Of a stretch of 64,000 nt of DNA, positions 8,301-17,389 are shown one piece after another. The position numbers were made by a program, and so were the translations under genes. The stretch lies in the NCBI GenBank assembly GCA_937934595.1, contig CALGZA010000025.1:1-64000 (forward strand), read 5' to 3'. This DNA is from an uncultured Verrucomicrobiales bacterium (GTDB lineage: Bacteria; Verrucomicrobiota; Verrucomicrobiia; Verrucomicrobiales; Akkermansiaceae). Positions within the stretch are counted from its first letter, which is position 1. Every line of letters begins with the position of its first letter. The notes beneath the pieces are model-generated. The model ran no database searches, was not told the origin of the DNA, and saw nothing but the letters and a program-made list of their open reading frames with translations.

Positions 8301-9938
8301 CTACTTCGAGCTGGCCTTCGCAACTTTCCAATCAATGATCCCAGCACTCAGATTTATAATTTCCTTACCATGCAAAGGACGTATACTGAGCTTATTTACT
8401 CCTACCTTAAGAGACTTAACTATGTTACTAGGAATGCAAATAGCTCCATAGTCCTTAAACTCCCCAATCTTCCGCTTCACAGGAACATCATTCAATAGAA
8501 TTTCGATATTATCTCCAGACCACCTTAGCTTAATATATGGATTTTCCAGCTTAAGATCTTCTAGCGAGAAATTCATAGAAATAACACCACTTCTAATATT
8601 CTTATCCCAAGTAGATGCAGATGCAGGCACTATTTCTATGATTTCTCGACTACGATGAACCAAGTTTCGCATTCGTAGATTACACTTCTCATAACTCCAT
8701 TCAGGATGATCAATCTTTTCTTCAGGCTTTTTGGGGATCAAATTGACAGCACGACCATAAGGACCTACTTCAACTCGATAATCGTTTTGCATCCCTTGGT
8801 AAAATCTAGTTCTTGGTGTGGAATCTTCATACCCCTCCCAATGCAGGAACGGACCAAAAATCTGAAGAACATAAGCCGCATAGTCACCAGTCACATGAGA
8901 TTGATGTGGCTGATTTTTCAAAATAACCACAGAGTGTTTTTTGAGAGCCTCTAGTAGCTCTTTATTCCTATAGGGTGACTCTAACATGCACTGAACAAAC
9001 ATTTCTGCAGTGTTTCTTTTAACACTCAAAGAAGCAGCCCGCATTGGCTTTTGATTCTCAATCAAAGAATCAGCTCTTACTGAGCGGTAAGGTATATTTT
9101 CAAGACCCAAATATGCAATGAGGCGTAGTAATCCTTTCATTGTCTCTGCAGTTGCTCCATACCGATTCCAATACCCCCCTTTACCATTAGGCCCATGAAA
9201 CATCCCTGTAACATTGCTAATCTCTCTCATAGCAAGCTCCACAGCTCGCTCAAATGCAGGAATTAACGCTACGTTTCCATCCTGAATCTGGTTGAGCATA
9301 CTACTCAAATGAGCTGTACCATGGTTCATTTTTCGAGCTGCTATTTCACGAAAGCACTTTTGGGTATCGATCTCAAAGGCACCATGACCAGTCGTCTGAT
9401 ACAGTGGATTAGTATTCAATAGCTTAAGAATAACCCCAACATATTTTCCATTACATTGTCTGGGCGTTCCTTTTCTTGTAAGATGGTTGATCCAAGACCC
9501 GTTCGGCTTTTGCCACTTCTGCCAAAACAACCTTGCCTTCTTCAAGCGCGCTGGAGTGTAGCCGGGTAATTTTTCAAGAGATCCGTAGTGATCTAATAAT
9601 TGACTATAGATCCTATAGGTAACGACTTCATCCCATCGAATATCCCCTCCAAATTCCTTCTTATCTTCACAGTAAAACCAACGTCCGTGAGCCTCAATTT
9701 CACTCGTTGCTCGTTTCTCACAGTATTGGGAATATTTATCGAGAAAAGTCGACACATTTTTAGGAGGCTTTATTTTACCTTTTAAGCGAATATCTTTAAT
9801 ATTGTCCTTAAAACATCGTTCAAGCTTCAAATCCTTTAAAGAATCTCCCCTAGAAGGAAGAAATAAAATAATAAGCAAAAAAAGGACTCCCAAAAAAAAC
9901 TTAACAAAAGAATATTGATAGGTTGAATATGATATCAT
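8301..9938 (-). CDS. Secreted protein of unknown function, compositionally foreign
   Basis: A 545-residue protein I do not recognise. A hydrophobic N-terminal segment (KFFLGVLFLLIILFLP) is a likely signal peptide or anchor. The middle is helical and rich in Tyr and Trp, with an RLKKARLFWQKWQKPNGSW stretch, suggesting an alpha/alpha toroid. The last ~100 residues look beta-rich, like a carbohydrate-binding jelly roll. The gene stands out by composition: in bases 8701-8760 I count 12 C and 12 G on the + strand, against 23 C and 6 G in 7801-7860. This suggests recent acquisition. A polysaccharide-related role is only a guess. Confidence 0.75.
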   Translation of the reverse strand: MISYSTYQYSFVKFFLGVLFLLIILFLPSRGDSLKDLKLERCFKDNIKDIRLKGKIKPPKNVSTFLDKYSQYCEKRATSEIEAHGRWFYCEDKKEFGGDIRWDEVVTYRIYSQLLDHYGSLEKLPGYTPARLKKARLFWQKWQKPNGSWINHLTRKGTPRQCNGKYVGVILKLLNTNPLYQTTGHGAFEIDTQKCFREIAARKMNHGTAHLSSMLNQIQDGNVALIPAFERAVELAMREISNVTGMFHGPNGKGGYWNRYGATAETMKGLLRLIAYLGLENIPYRSVRADSLIENQKPMRAASLSVKRNTAEMFVQCMLESPYRNKELLEALKKHSVVILKNQPHQSHVTGDYAAYVLQIFGPFLHWEGYEDSTPRTRFYQGMQNDYRVEVGPYGRAVNLIPKKPEEKIDHPEWSYEKCNLRMRNLVHRSREIIEIVPASASTWDKNIRSGVISMNFSLEDLKLENPYIKLRWSGDNIEILLNDVPVKRKIGEFKDYGAICIPSNIVKSLKVGVNKLSIRPLHGKEIINLSAGIIDWKVAKASSK

Positions 9939-10119
9939 AACAAATTAAATTTAATATTAACAATGTATATCTAATTTTAAACCTAAATATAGTAATCTTT
10001 AGTTTAGCTACCTACCCCCCCAATTAGCCAGCTTTATTTTAAAAAACTTGTCAAAATAAATACTACTAAGAAACGTAGCAGCTGTAATCGTCTACACTGG
10101 ATTCCTAAATAAACAATTT

Positions 10120-10374
10120 CTACTCCGTTCGTTCTGACTCAGCCTTACTCACTCTATAGCCAATAATGAAGTTTTTCAAAATCACATCCCAAAAACACCA
10201 CGCACCAAAGACAGAATAAAAAACGATCATAAACCATGAATATAGCTCAGGATACTCCCTATCGGTATATCGATAGATCGACAATAGCCCCACGCAGAAA
10301 ATAAATCCATACAACCAGCCAAAAACAAAACGCAATCCCTTCCTAAGCCACTTATCCACCATACATCTCAACAC
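10120..10374 (-). CDS. Small two-helix membrane protein
   Basis: An 84-residue hypothetical protein with two predicted membrane segments, around GWLYGFIFCVGLLSIY and WFMIVFYSVFGAWCFWDVIL, and a charged C-terminal tail. It starts 4 bases after the stop of the methyltransferase-like gene on the same strand, so it is probably the last gene of the lemA/M48/MGMT run. No family is recognised. Confidence 0.55.
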   Translation of the reverse strand: MLRCMVDKWLRKGLRFVFGWLYGFIFCVGLLSIYRYTDREYPELYSWFMIVFYSVFGAWCFWDVILKNFIIGYRVSKAESERTE

Positions 10375-10378
10375 CCTA

Positions 10379-10714
10379 CTAATCAGGCACCCTTTCCAGC
10401 AATAAACTCACATCCATCAACACACCCATCTCATTAAACTCCACCCCCTCACTCGCCAATAACTCACGCTTCCTCACTATACTATCCCCTCTCACATCAC
10501 CCATAAATCCACCCAACCTTAAAGTAGCCGGTATGACCCGATGACACGGCACCTCAGGCGCAAAAGGATTCCTTCGCATAGCATTCCCTATTGCCTGACC
10601 AGAAGCACACCCCACAGCCTCACCCAGTACCTTATAAGTCACCACATTACCCGCAGGCACCCGGCACAGCGCCTCATACACTCTAGATTCAAATCGTGTC
10701 GGCTCCCTATCCAT
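10379..10714 (-). CDS. Short O6-alkylguanine-DNA alkyltransferase (MGMT domain)
   Basis: A protein consisting essentially of the DNA-binding/active-site domain of O6-alkylguanine-DNA alkyltransferase, which removes alkyl groups from guanine onto its own cysteine. The diagnostic VPCHRVI motif (Cys57) is intact, as are PAGNVVTYKVLGEAVG (recognition helix region) and AIGNAMRRNP. At 111 residues it lacks the N-terminal ribonuclease-like domain of Ada/Ogt. The reactive Cys is present, so it is not an alkyltransferase-like (ATL) protein. The frame opens at 10750, but the Met at 10714 lies just after the upstream M48 gene stop and gives the better start. Confidence 0.88.
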   Translation of the reverse strand: MDREPTRFESRVYEALCRVPAGNVVTYKVLGEAVGCASGQAIGNAMRRNPFAPEVPCHRVIPATLRLGGFMGDVRGDSIVRKRELLASEGVEFNEMGVLMDVSLLLERVPD

Positions 10715-10718
10715 ATAG

Positions 10719-12692
10719 CTACCTATGCATGAAAGGAGGTAAAGATCCACCTATAGAATCAGCCACAGCCCGCAGCATCTCAGCCTCCCGGCTCTCCAAA
10801 ACACCATCGCTCATCACCGCCAAACCACAAGCATGCAATACCTGCTTCTTAATCAACGGACTAGACTGATCCAGCTTATCCAGTGCCTTATCCACCTCAG
10901 ATAAACCACAGTCCTGTGGCGGTAAAATAGTCAACTGCCCACTAAGCTCAGAAATGTCATTAGACGCTGCAGCATAAGCTACGGCCAGATCATCACCATT
11001 CGAAGCCCCTATGCCTGCCATAGTCGAAATAAGAACATTAACCTCGCCCGAAAGCTTCTGAATCCTAGTATAACGTGTCCTTACACCACCATAATTCAAA
11101 AAATGAGCAGACAAATGACGCTCCAATACCTTCTGCAACATAAACTCAAAAATATCCACCTCACCATCACTCGCTATCATCCAGCGCGTTATCTCAATAA
11201 ACCTCTCATACTCCGGTAAAGTCAACTTCCTCAAAGTCGGTATACACAGATCTAACAACGCTATCTTCTCAGCAGAATGTAACTCGCGTAATGCCTGGTT
11301 CCAACCCAGCGCAAGCTCCACAGCATTATCACCAGCAGACTTCTTCAAGAAAGATATCTCCCCCTGAAGTAACGCATCATCCTCAGCTAACAATAAACCA
11401 AAAATCAACGCCTGCGCATACTCCCTGTCATGACAAGCACTGATCCACTCCTCAGATAAAGAATCCCGTATCCTCTTCCCTATCGCCACATCGTTATGCG
11501 ATGAATCACCCACATCATCCCACTCCTGCTTCTCCACCTGCACACTACCTCCAGCACCAGACCGCCCACCAGCAAATCCACTCATCCTCGCATCACTACC
11601 ACCAGAAACCCTCTCCTGATGCGCTACCAATGGCAGCTCAGTTGGCTTAAACTCACCATCCCAGTCCTTCTCTATCGTAGCTATCCTCACACCAAGCGGC
11701 GGATGCGTATCAAAACCATAACTAAACATACCACCATCAGCAAAAAACATATGACTCGCCTCTCCTGCATTCGCATGATTAACCGTTGAGCCATACTCTT
11801 GCCCCCCTATCTTCTTCAAAGCCCCAGCTATCCCACTCGGATCTCGCGTAAACTCCACCGCACTCGCATCAGCCAGATACTCACGCTGACGAGAAATCGC
11901 AGCTTGTATCATCCTAGCAAAAAATAACCCAATAGCACCTATCACCAACAACGCTACCCCCGCCAAAATCAACGCAATCATAATACCACCGTTGTTATCA
12001 TTCCTACTAGAACGCACACGTGTAAAACGCAGAGAATGAAGTATCATCCTCCCTAACAGAGATATCATCATAATGCCAAACAACCAGCCAATCAGCCGCA
12101 TATTCAACTTCATATCCCCATTCAAAATATGACTAAACTCGTGCGCTATCACCCCCTGTAACTCACCACGAGTCAAACGCTGCACACAGCCACGTGTCAC
12201 TCCCACCACAGCATTCCCTGGCTCAGTACCAGCCGCAAACGCATTAATCCCAGCCTCATCATCCATGATCCAGACCTGCGGCACAGGTAATCCACTAGCT
12301 ATAGCCATCTCCTCAACCACATTCACCAACTTCTTCTCATCTAAATCAGTCGTATGCGGATCCACTGGACGAGCCCCCACATCTCTCGCCACACACTCTC
12401 CACCACCAGACAGTTGAAGATGCTTAAACGTATTACCAAGAAATATCACACAGCTCGTAATCGCAGCAACTGTCAAAAACCTACCAAAATCCCACCACTC
12501 ACCACTCACCGTATCACGAGTTATATTACCAAACTTATCCACGTAAGTAATCTCAGTCCCACCCTTCCACTGATAAGCAAATCCAACCACAGCATACACA
12601 GCAATCACCACACCTATAACAGCAAGAAAGAAATAAAATATCAGCCACTTAGACCTCTTGCGTGCATCATCCTGTGCTTCGTAAAAATTCAT
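10719..12692 (-). CDS. M48 (HtpX-like) membrane metalloprotease with TerB-like C-terminal domain
   Basis: A 657-residue protein. The N-terminus has two membrane helices (around 15-38 and 72-90), followed by the M48 zinc protease domain with HEFSH at 184-188. Two further membrane helices follow at RLIGWLFGIMMISLLGR and IMIALILAGVALLVIGAIGL, then the REYLADASAVEFTRDP motif supplying the third zinc ligand. The final ~230 residues are helical. They contain ITRWMIASDGEVDIFEF and LAVMSDGVLESREAEMLRAV, resembling the acidic-loop helices of TerB-like domains. It follows lemA, the usual neighbour of this family. Membrane-protein quality control is the family role; the function of the tail is unknown. 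Confidence 0.9.
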   Translation of the reverse strand: MNFYEAQDDARKRSKWLIFYFFLAVIGVVIAVYAVVGFAYQWKGGTEITYVDKFGNITRDTVSGEWWDFGRFLTVAAITSCVIFLGNTFKHLQLSGGGECVARDVGARPVDPHTTDLDEKKLVNVVEEMAIASGLPVPQVWIMDDEAGINAFAAGTEPGNAVVGVTRGCVQRLTRGELQGVIAHEFSHILNGDMKLNMRLIGWLFGIMMISLLGRMILHSLRFTRVRSSRNDNNGGIMIALILAGVALLVIGAIGLFFARMIQAAISRQREYLADASAVEFTRDPSGIAGALKKIGGQEYGSTVNHANAGEASHMFFADGGMFSYGFDTHPPLGVRIATIEKDWDGEFKPTELPLVAHQERVSGGSDARMSGFAGGRSGAGGSVQVEKQEWDDVGDSSHNDVAIGKRIRDSLSEEWISACHDREYAQALIFGLLLAEDDALLQGEISFLKKSAGDNAVELALGWNQALRELHSAEKIALLDLCIPTLRKLTLPEYERFIEITRWMIASDGEVDIFEFMLQKVLERHLSAHFLNYGGVRTRYTRIQKLSGEVNVLISTMAGIGASNGDDLAVAYAAASNDISELSGQLTILPPQDCGLSEVDKALDKLDQSSPLIKKQVLHACGLAVMSDGVLESREAEMLRAVADSIGGSLPPFMHR

Positions 12693-12718
12693 ATCGCTAT
12701 CTATTATTAGTAATGAGT

Positions 12719-12752
12719 AAAAAAATAGTTAGCTGGTTCATCCCAGCTAACT
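12719..12752 (-). terminator. Intrinsic terminator between lemA and the M48 gene
   Basis: On the minus strand a perfect 10-bp stem (AGTTAGCTGG / CCAGCTAACT) with a 6-base loop is followed, after one A, by seven Ts. It lies 23 bases after the lemA stop and 27 bases before the M48 start, so it should end or attenuate lemA transcription before the protease gene. Confidence 0.82.
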
Positions 12753-12774
12753 ACGCATAATTGCCTAGATCAAC

Positions 12775-13359
12775 TTAGAAAGAAACCTTCACGCTCTCAC
12801 GCTCCTTCTCATCAGACACCTCAAACAAAACAGCCTGATTGAAATTAAACATCCCTGCAAAAATACTAGATGGAAACGTCTCACATCGGTCATTATACAT
12901 CGTCACTGCATCATTATACGCCTGACGTGAAAAACCTACCTTATTCTCAGTCGTTGTCAGCTCCTCACTGAGCTGCATCATATTCTGATTAGACTTCAAG
13001 TCAGGATAACTCTCTGACAATCCAATAAAACTCCCCATAGACGACCCCAAACTCGTCTCAGCCGCAGCCAAAGTCCCCATAGAAACAGAATCTTCAGGAG
13101 AAACAGACTGACGTGCCTCACTCGCTGAATTACGTGCCTTAATAACCGCCTCCAAAGTCTCACTCTCATGCTTCATATAACCCTTGGCAGTCTCAACCAA
13201 ATTAGGTATCAAATCATGCCTTCGCTTCAACTGAACATCAATCTGCGCAAACGCATTCCTATACCTGTTCCGGCTCTTAACCAGACCATTATACATCCCC
13301 ATAAGCCAAAATGCGATAAGCACAGCCACTACGATCAATCCTATTATTATATATATCAT
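12775..13359 (-). CDS. lemA: LemA family protein
   Basis: A 194-residue LemA protein. The N-terminal membrane helix (IIIGLIVVAVLIAFWLMGMY) is followed by the family signature YRNAFAQIDVQLKRRHDLIPN and VETAKGYMKHESETLE, then a three-helix bundle. The C-terminal NDRCETFPSSIFAGMFNF segment is also typical. LemA proteins are anchored in the cytoplasmic membrane with the coiled domain outside and are often paired with M48 proteases, as here. The biochemical role is unsettled. An intrinsic terminator separates it from the downstream protease gene. Confidence 0.93.
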   Translation of the reverse strand: MIYIIIGLIVVAVLIAFWLMGMYNGLVKSRNRYRNAFAQIDVQLKRRHDLIPNLVETAKGYMKHESETLEAVIKARNSASEARQSVSPEDSVSMGTLAAAETSLGSSMGSFIGLSESYPDLKSNQNMMQLSEELTTTENKVGFSRQAYNDAVTMYNDRCETFPSSIFAGMFNFNQAVLFEVSDEKERESVKVSF

Positions 13360-13457
13360 TATATTTTCGTGTTAATTGTTTCACACACTCTGCACCATAA
13401 AAAAAAAAATCCCATTATAAAACTTCAAAATTTATATACCCACATCATACTCACCCC

Positions 13458-13901
13458 ATGAAACACACCATCATCGCCGCCGGTAAACCCTCACTCAAAT
13501 ACTGCAAAGACGGCGTCGCTGAATACCAAAAACGCCTCAAGCGCTACGGCACCTATGAACTAAAACACATCAAAGACGGATCATCAGAAGCCGTGTCAAA
13601 CCGCCACCTAGAGCATTCTAACGCACCAGGAACCATCCGCATCGTCCTAGATGAACGTGGCGAACTCCTAACAACCGACCAGCTACTCAAAAAAATCAAC
13701 CTCTGGGAAATGAACGGTCAAAAAAATGCCACCTACCACATCGGAGCATCAGACGGACACACTGAAGAACTCCGTAAAAATGCAACCCTCGTCTGGGCTC
13801 TCAGCCCACTCACACTCCAGCACGAACTCGCGCTCACCGTCCTACTAGAACAGCTCTACCGCATCGCCACCATCAAAAAAGGCGAGCCATACCACAGATA
13901 A
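13458..13901 (+). CDS. rlmH: 23S rRNA pseudouridine-1915 N3-methyltransferase
   Basis: RlmH is a SPOUT-class enzyme that methylates pseudouridine 1915 in helix 69 of 23S rRNA on the assembled ribosome. The 147-residue length fits. The AdoMet knot is visible in IVLDERGELLTTDQL, YHIGASDGH and LSPLTLQHELALTVLLEQLYRI, and the protein ends with the functionally important YHR tripeptide. It converges on recQ with 22 bases between the stop codons. No Shine-Dalgarno is seen before the ATG. Confidence 0.95.
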   Translation: MKHTIIAAGKPSLKYCKDGVAEYQKRLKRYGTYELKHIKDGSSEAVSNRHLEHSNAPGTIRIVLDERGELLTTDQLLKKINLWEMNGQKNATYHIGASDGHTEELRKNATLVWALSPLTLQHELALTVLLEQLYRIATIKKGEPYHR

Positions 13902-13923
13902 AACAATAAAAATCACACCACCT

Positions 13924-16044
13924 TCACCCTTTATAACTCTTTATTAACTCCACAAAATGCTCCAAATACTGAGCAGCCTTAGCCTCGCCCACTCCCTTAA
14001 TCCTCACCCCAGCATCCATACTCGTTGGCCTCAACCTCGTAAAATACTCCAACGTCTTATTTGAAAACACCACATAAGGCGGCACCGACTGATGCTTCGC
14101 TATCTTAGCTCGTAAATCTTTCAAAGCCCCATACAAACCAGGATCAAAACCCATCTCCTCTATCTCCACATCATACCCAGGCTTAACAGGAGACTCATCC
14201 GCAGGCTTCCTCACACTCGGCCATACCATCATCGCATCAGACTTACCTAACATCACCGAATCACCCAGAGGCGTCAATGTCACCAGCGGATACTCACCCT
14301 TCTGAGTATGTATCAAACCAGAATCATGCATATACTTAAATAACTCATTCACAGTCGCCGTCCCACACTCCTTCAGCATCCCATACGTTGTCAACGTATC
14401 CAACTTATTCTTCAAAATATCCTGTGAGCGACTCCCCATCAACATCTGCACTATCTTACCCCTTCCAAATCGACCCTCCCACTTGCCCACCGTCCTCCTA
14501 CTCATCCGCGCCACACCACTCAATGCCTTCCGTAACATCAAAACCTCAGACTCACTACCCTTCCTCAGATCCCCACCAAACTGACTCTGACACACATCAC
14601 AGCTACCACAAGGAGCAGGATTCTCTTCCCCAAAATAATCCATAATCCACTGCTGCCTACACTGCCGTGAATAACACATCTCTATCATCGAATTAAGCTT
14701 CTCCCTATCCCTCTCATGCTTCTCCTCAAGTGCCCTCCTATCCACAGGTATCTGAGAAGCCAATATATTAGGCTGCAGCAACCTAGTACCCTTTGCCCTC
14801 GATCCAGCTATATCAAATCTCTCTACCAGCCTATTCCTTGCCAATACACTCAACGCACTACCAACAGCCATCCCATTCTTAATATCAGCACCCTCCTTGA
14901 TCTCATCCAGTGTCAAACGTAACTCAAAATCATCATTAACCGAATTCAATAAAAACTGATAAATCCCACACACATCAGAATAACTCGGATTCACACCCTC
15001 AATAAAAAACTCCTGAGTTCGAGTATCCGCATAATTAAAAAACAACTCACACACTGAAGCCTCTCCATCCCTTCCAGCCCTTCCAGCCTCCTGATAATAA
15101 GCCTCCACACTCCCAGGAATCTCAAAATGTATCACAAACCGAACATCTGACCTATCTATACCCATCCCAAAAGCATTCGTCGCCACCGCCACATCAGCCC
15201 TCTTCGTTATAAACTCAGTCTGCGTCCTATCTCGCTCCACATCACTCATACCACCATGATACGCTATACATGAAATACCCCAGTCATGCAGCATCTCAGA
15301 AACCTCATCCACTCGCTTCCTCGTCGCACAGTAAACGATCCCCGTCTTATGCTCATCCACTATCTCTCGTATCCGCTTATACTTCATACTATGCTTCTCA
15401 GTCGCACTAATTGCCAAGGAAAGATTCGGCCGCGCAAAACCACTCACCATCTCAAACGGACTACGTAACTTCAAAACACCTAAAATATCTTTCCTAACAA
15501 CAGACGTCGCCGTCGCAGTCAATGCCACACACTGAGGTCTTCCTAACCGCTCCAAAGCATCCCCAAGCCGCATATAATCCGGCCTAAAATCATGACCCCA
15601 CTGGCTCAAACAATGCGCCTCATCAACCGCAAGTAATGCTATATCAACATCCTCCATCGCACGCATAAACGACGCAGAACGAAAACGCTCAGGAGCAATA
15701 TAGACCAGCTTATACTCCCCCCTCCTCATCCTAGACATCCTATCCATCTGGTCACCATGTGCCAACGAAGAGTTAATCATAGTAGCAGGTATTCCCTTAG
15801 CCTCCAGAGCATCCACCTGATCCTTCATAAGCGCTATCAACGGACTCACCACCAATGTCACCCCCTCAAGACACATCGCCGGTAACTGATAACACAAGGA
15901 CTTCCCCCCACCCGTAGGCATCACCACCAAACCATCAGAACCACTCAGTATGCGCTGCACCACATCATCCTGTGCATCTAAAAATCCATCAAAACCAAAA
16001 TACTCCTTAAGAGCATCCAACGGCTGTTTAATCAAATTCGCCAT
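13924..16044 (-). CDS. recQ: ATP-dependent DNA helicase RecQ
   Basis: A 706-residue 3'-5' DNA helicase of the RecQ family, acting in recombination and fork repair. Walker A is MPTGGGKSLCYQLPA near residue 40, and the DEAH box with aromatic-rich loop is VDEAHCLSQWGHDFRPDY. Motif VI is YYQEAGRAGRDGE. The zinc-binding RQC region has CYSRQCRQQWIMDYF and CGSCDVC. A C-terminal HRDC domain ends with IKGVGEAKAAQYLEHFVELI. All standard RecQ domains are therefore present. It starts 5 bases after the stop of the dGTPase gene, so the two are cotranscribed. Confidence 0.96.
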   Translation of the reverse strand: MANLIKQPLDALKEYFGFDGFLDAQDDVVQRILSGSDGLVVMPTGGGKSLCYQLPAMCLEGVTLVVSPLIALMKDQVDALEAKGIPATMINSSLAHGDQMDRMSRMRRGEYKLVYIAPERFRSASFMRAMEDVDIALLAVDEAHCLSQWGHDFRPDYMRLGDALERLGRPQCVALTATATSVVRKDILGVLKLRSPFEMVSGFARPNLSLAISATEKHSMKYKRIREIVDEHKTGIVYCATRKRVDEVSEMLHDWGISCIAYHGGMSDVERDRTQTEFITKRADVAVATNAFGMGIDRSDVRFVIHFEIPGSVEAYYQEAGRAGRDGEASVCELFFNYADTRTQEFFIEGVNPSYSDVCGIYQFLLNSVNDDFELRLTLDEIKEGADIKNGMAVGSALSVLARNRLVERFDIAGSRAKGTRLLQPNILASQIPVDRRALEEKHERDREKLNSMIEMCYSRQCRQQWIMDYFGEENPAPCGSCDVCQSQFGGDLRKGSESEVLMLRKALSGVARMSRRTVGKWEGRFGRGKIVQMLMGSRSQDILKNKLDTLTTYGMLKECGTATVNELFKYMHDSGLIHTQKGEYPLVTLTPLGDSVMLGKSDAMMVWPSVRKPADESPVKPGYDVEIEEMGFDPGLYGALKDLRAKIAKHQSVPPYVVFSNKTLEYFTRLRPTSMDAGVRIKGVGEAKAAQYLEHFVELIKSYKG

Positions 16045-16048
16045 ATAC

Positions 16049-17314
16049 TTAACCTAATAAATCACCAATCGAACCAAAATCAGGCACCATCAAGCGCTTA
16101 TACAACCGAGTCGCAGACCCATCAGTCAAACTCGCTATATAATCACACAGTAACCTCCTCCTCCCCGCTAACGTCTCACTACCACGTAACTCCGCAGACA
16201 CATCCCTAGATAACAAATGGTAAGGACTATCCTCATCACCTAAAATACTCCACAACTTCGATAACAAATGATCCCCCTTATACTCCAGCTGATTCAACTC
16301 AGGCGAACTAAATACCAAATCATAAGCCATCTTCTTAAACTCACGCGTCTCAGACTGAACCCCCTTATCAACAACAAGCTTATACTTATACCTGTTAGAA
16401 ACCTCACTCATAAAATTCACATCCTCCTCCAAACGCACACTCTGTATATAACGACCTATCCTATTCCCCGCCATCAGCTCTACCCTATTCCCCCTTATAG
16501 ACCTCAATAAATCACCCACCGGCGTCCCCTTCTCCACTCCACAGCCATTCTCATCAGCCCATCGCTCAACATGCTCAATCGTTAAAAACCCAGCCCTAAC
16601 AGAATCCGCAAGATCATTCAAAGAATACGCAGTATCATCAGCCCAGTCCATAATCTGACACTCAATAGACCTAAAACTATCCCGCACCCTGCCAGGCGTA
16701 TACTCAGTCGGAAAATCCTGACCACCATAAACCCAGTCTAAATAACCAAACTGCTCATCATACAGAAAATGATGATGCGGTCGCTTCTTACCATCACATA
16801 ATTCACTCCACAAGGTCTTATACTTTAACACAGAATCAACAAACGCACGGCTCGGATTCATCCCTGTCTTACTCGCAGAAAATATCCTATCGCACAGTAA
16901 CCGCAAAGTCTGAGCATTCCCCTCAAACCCACCATAATCAGACATCAGCCTATTCAAAGTCCGCTCACCCGCATGACCAAAAGGAGGATGACCAAGATCA
17001 TGTGACAAACAAGCAGCCTCAACCAAATCAGAATCAATAAAATACTCAGCACCTAACAAATCAGAACGTGTATTCAAAAAATTACATATCGACCTCCCTA
17101 TCTGAGCCACCTCAAGAGAATGAGTCAAACGTGTCCTATAAAAATCATACTCACCACTCCAAAAAACCTGCGTTTTACTCTGCAGCGACCGAAAAGTCGG
17201 AGTATGAAGCACCCTATCCCTATCAACCTGAAACGCAGAACGGTAAGCCTCATCATACCTCTCATCCTTCAAACGCTCAGTATCAAAACTATTATAGAAA
17301 CTATTCTCAGACAT
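16049..17314 (-). CDS. dgt: Deoxyguanosinetriphosphate triphosphohydrolase-like protein
   Basis: An HD-superfamily enzyme hydrolysing dNTPs to deoxynucleoside and triphosphate. The HD metal motifs are visible: RTRLTHSLEVAQIGR, SHDLGHPPFGHAGE and the later Asp in DWADDTAYSLNDL. The N-terminal TPTFRSLQSKTQVF segment is also typical of the type-2 dGTPase-like family. The frame opens at 17326; the second Met at 17314 (MSENSFYNSF) is preferred because it leaves room after the preceding hairpin, but either start is possible. It follows the TPR gene and is followed closely by recQ, giving a DNA/nucleotide maintenance run. Confidence 0.92.
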   Translation of the reverse strand: MSENSFYNSFDTERLKDERYDEAYRSAFQVDRDRVLHTPTFRSLQSKTQVFWSGEYDFYRTRLTHSLEVAQIGRSICNFLNTRSDLLGAEYFIDSDLVEAACLSHDLGHPPFGHAGERTLNRLMSDYGGFEGNAQTLRLLCDRIFSASKTGMNPSRAFVDSVLKYKTLWSELCDGKKRPHHHFLYDEQFGYLDWVYGGQDFPTEYTPGRVRDSFRSIECQIMDWADDTAYSLNDLADSVRAGFLTIEHVERWADENGCGVEKGTPVGDLLRSIRGNRVELMAGNRIGRYIQSVRLEEDVNFMSEVSNRYKYKLVVDKGVQSETREFKKMAYDLVFSSPELNQLEYKGDHLLSKLWSILGDEDSPYHLLSRDVSAELRGSETLAGRRRLLCDYIASLTDGSATRLYKRLMVPDFGSIGDLLG

Positions 17315-17330
17315 ACCTCTCAACAAATAA

Positions 17331-17358
17331 CGGGTTCAAATACATAAATCTGAACCCG
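17331..17358 (-). terminator. Intergenic hairpin, possible weak terminator
   Basis: An 8-bp inverted repeat (CGGGTTCA / TGAACCCG) with a 12-base loop lies between the TPR gene stop and the dGTPase start. On the minus strand it is followed by TTATTTGTTG, which is only moderately T-rich. It could therefore attenuate rather than end transcription. Confidence 0.4.
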
Positions 17359-17389
17359 CTGAAAAATGATGGAATAAATAAGCAAATAT

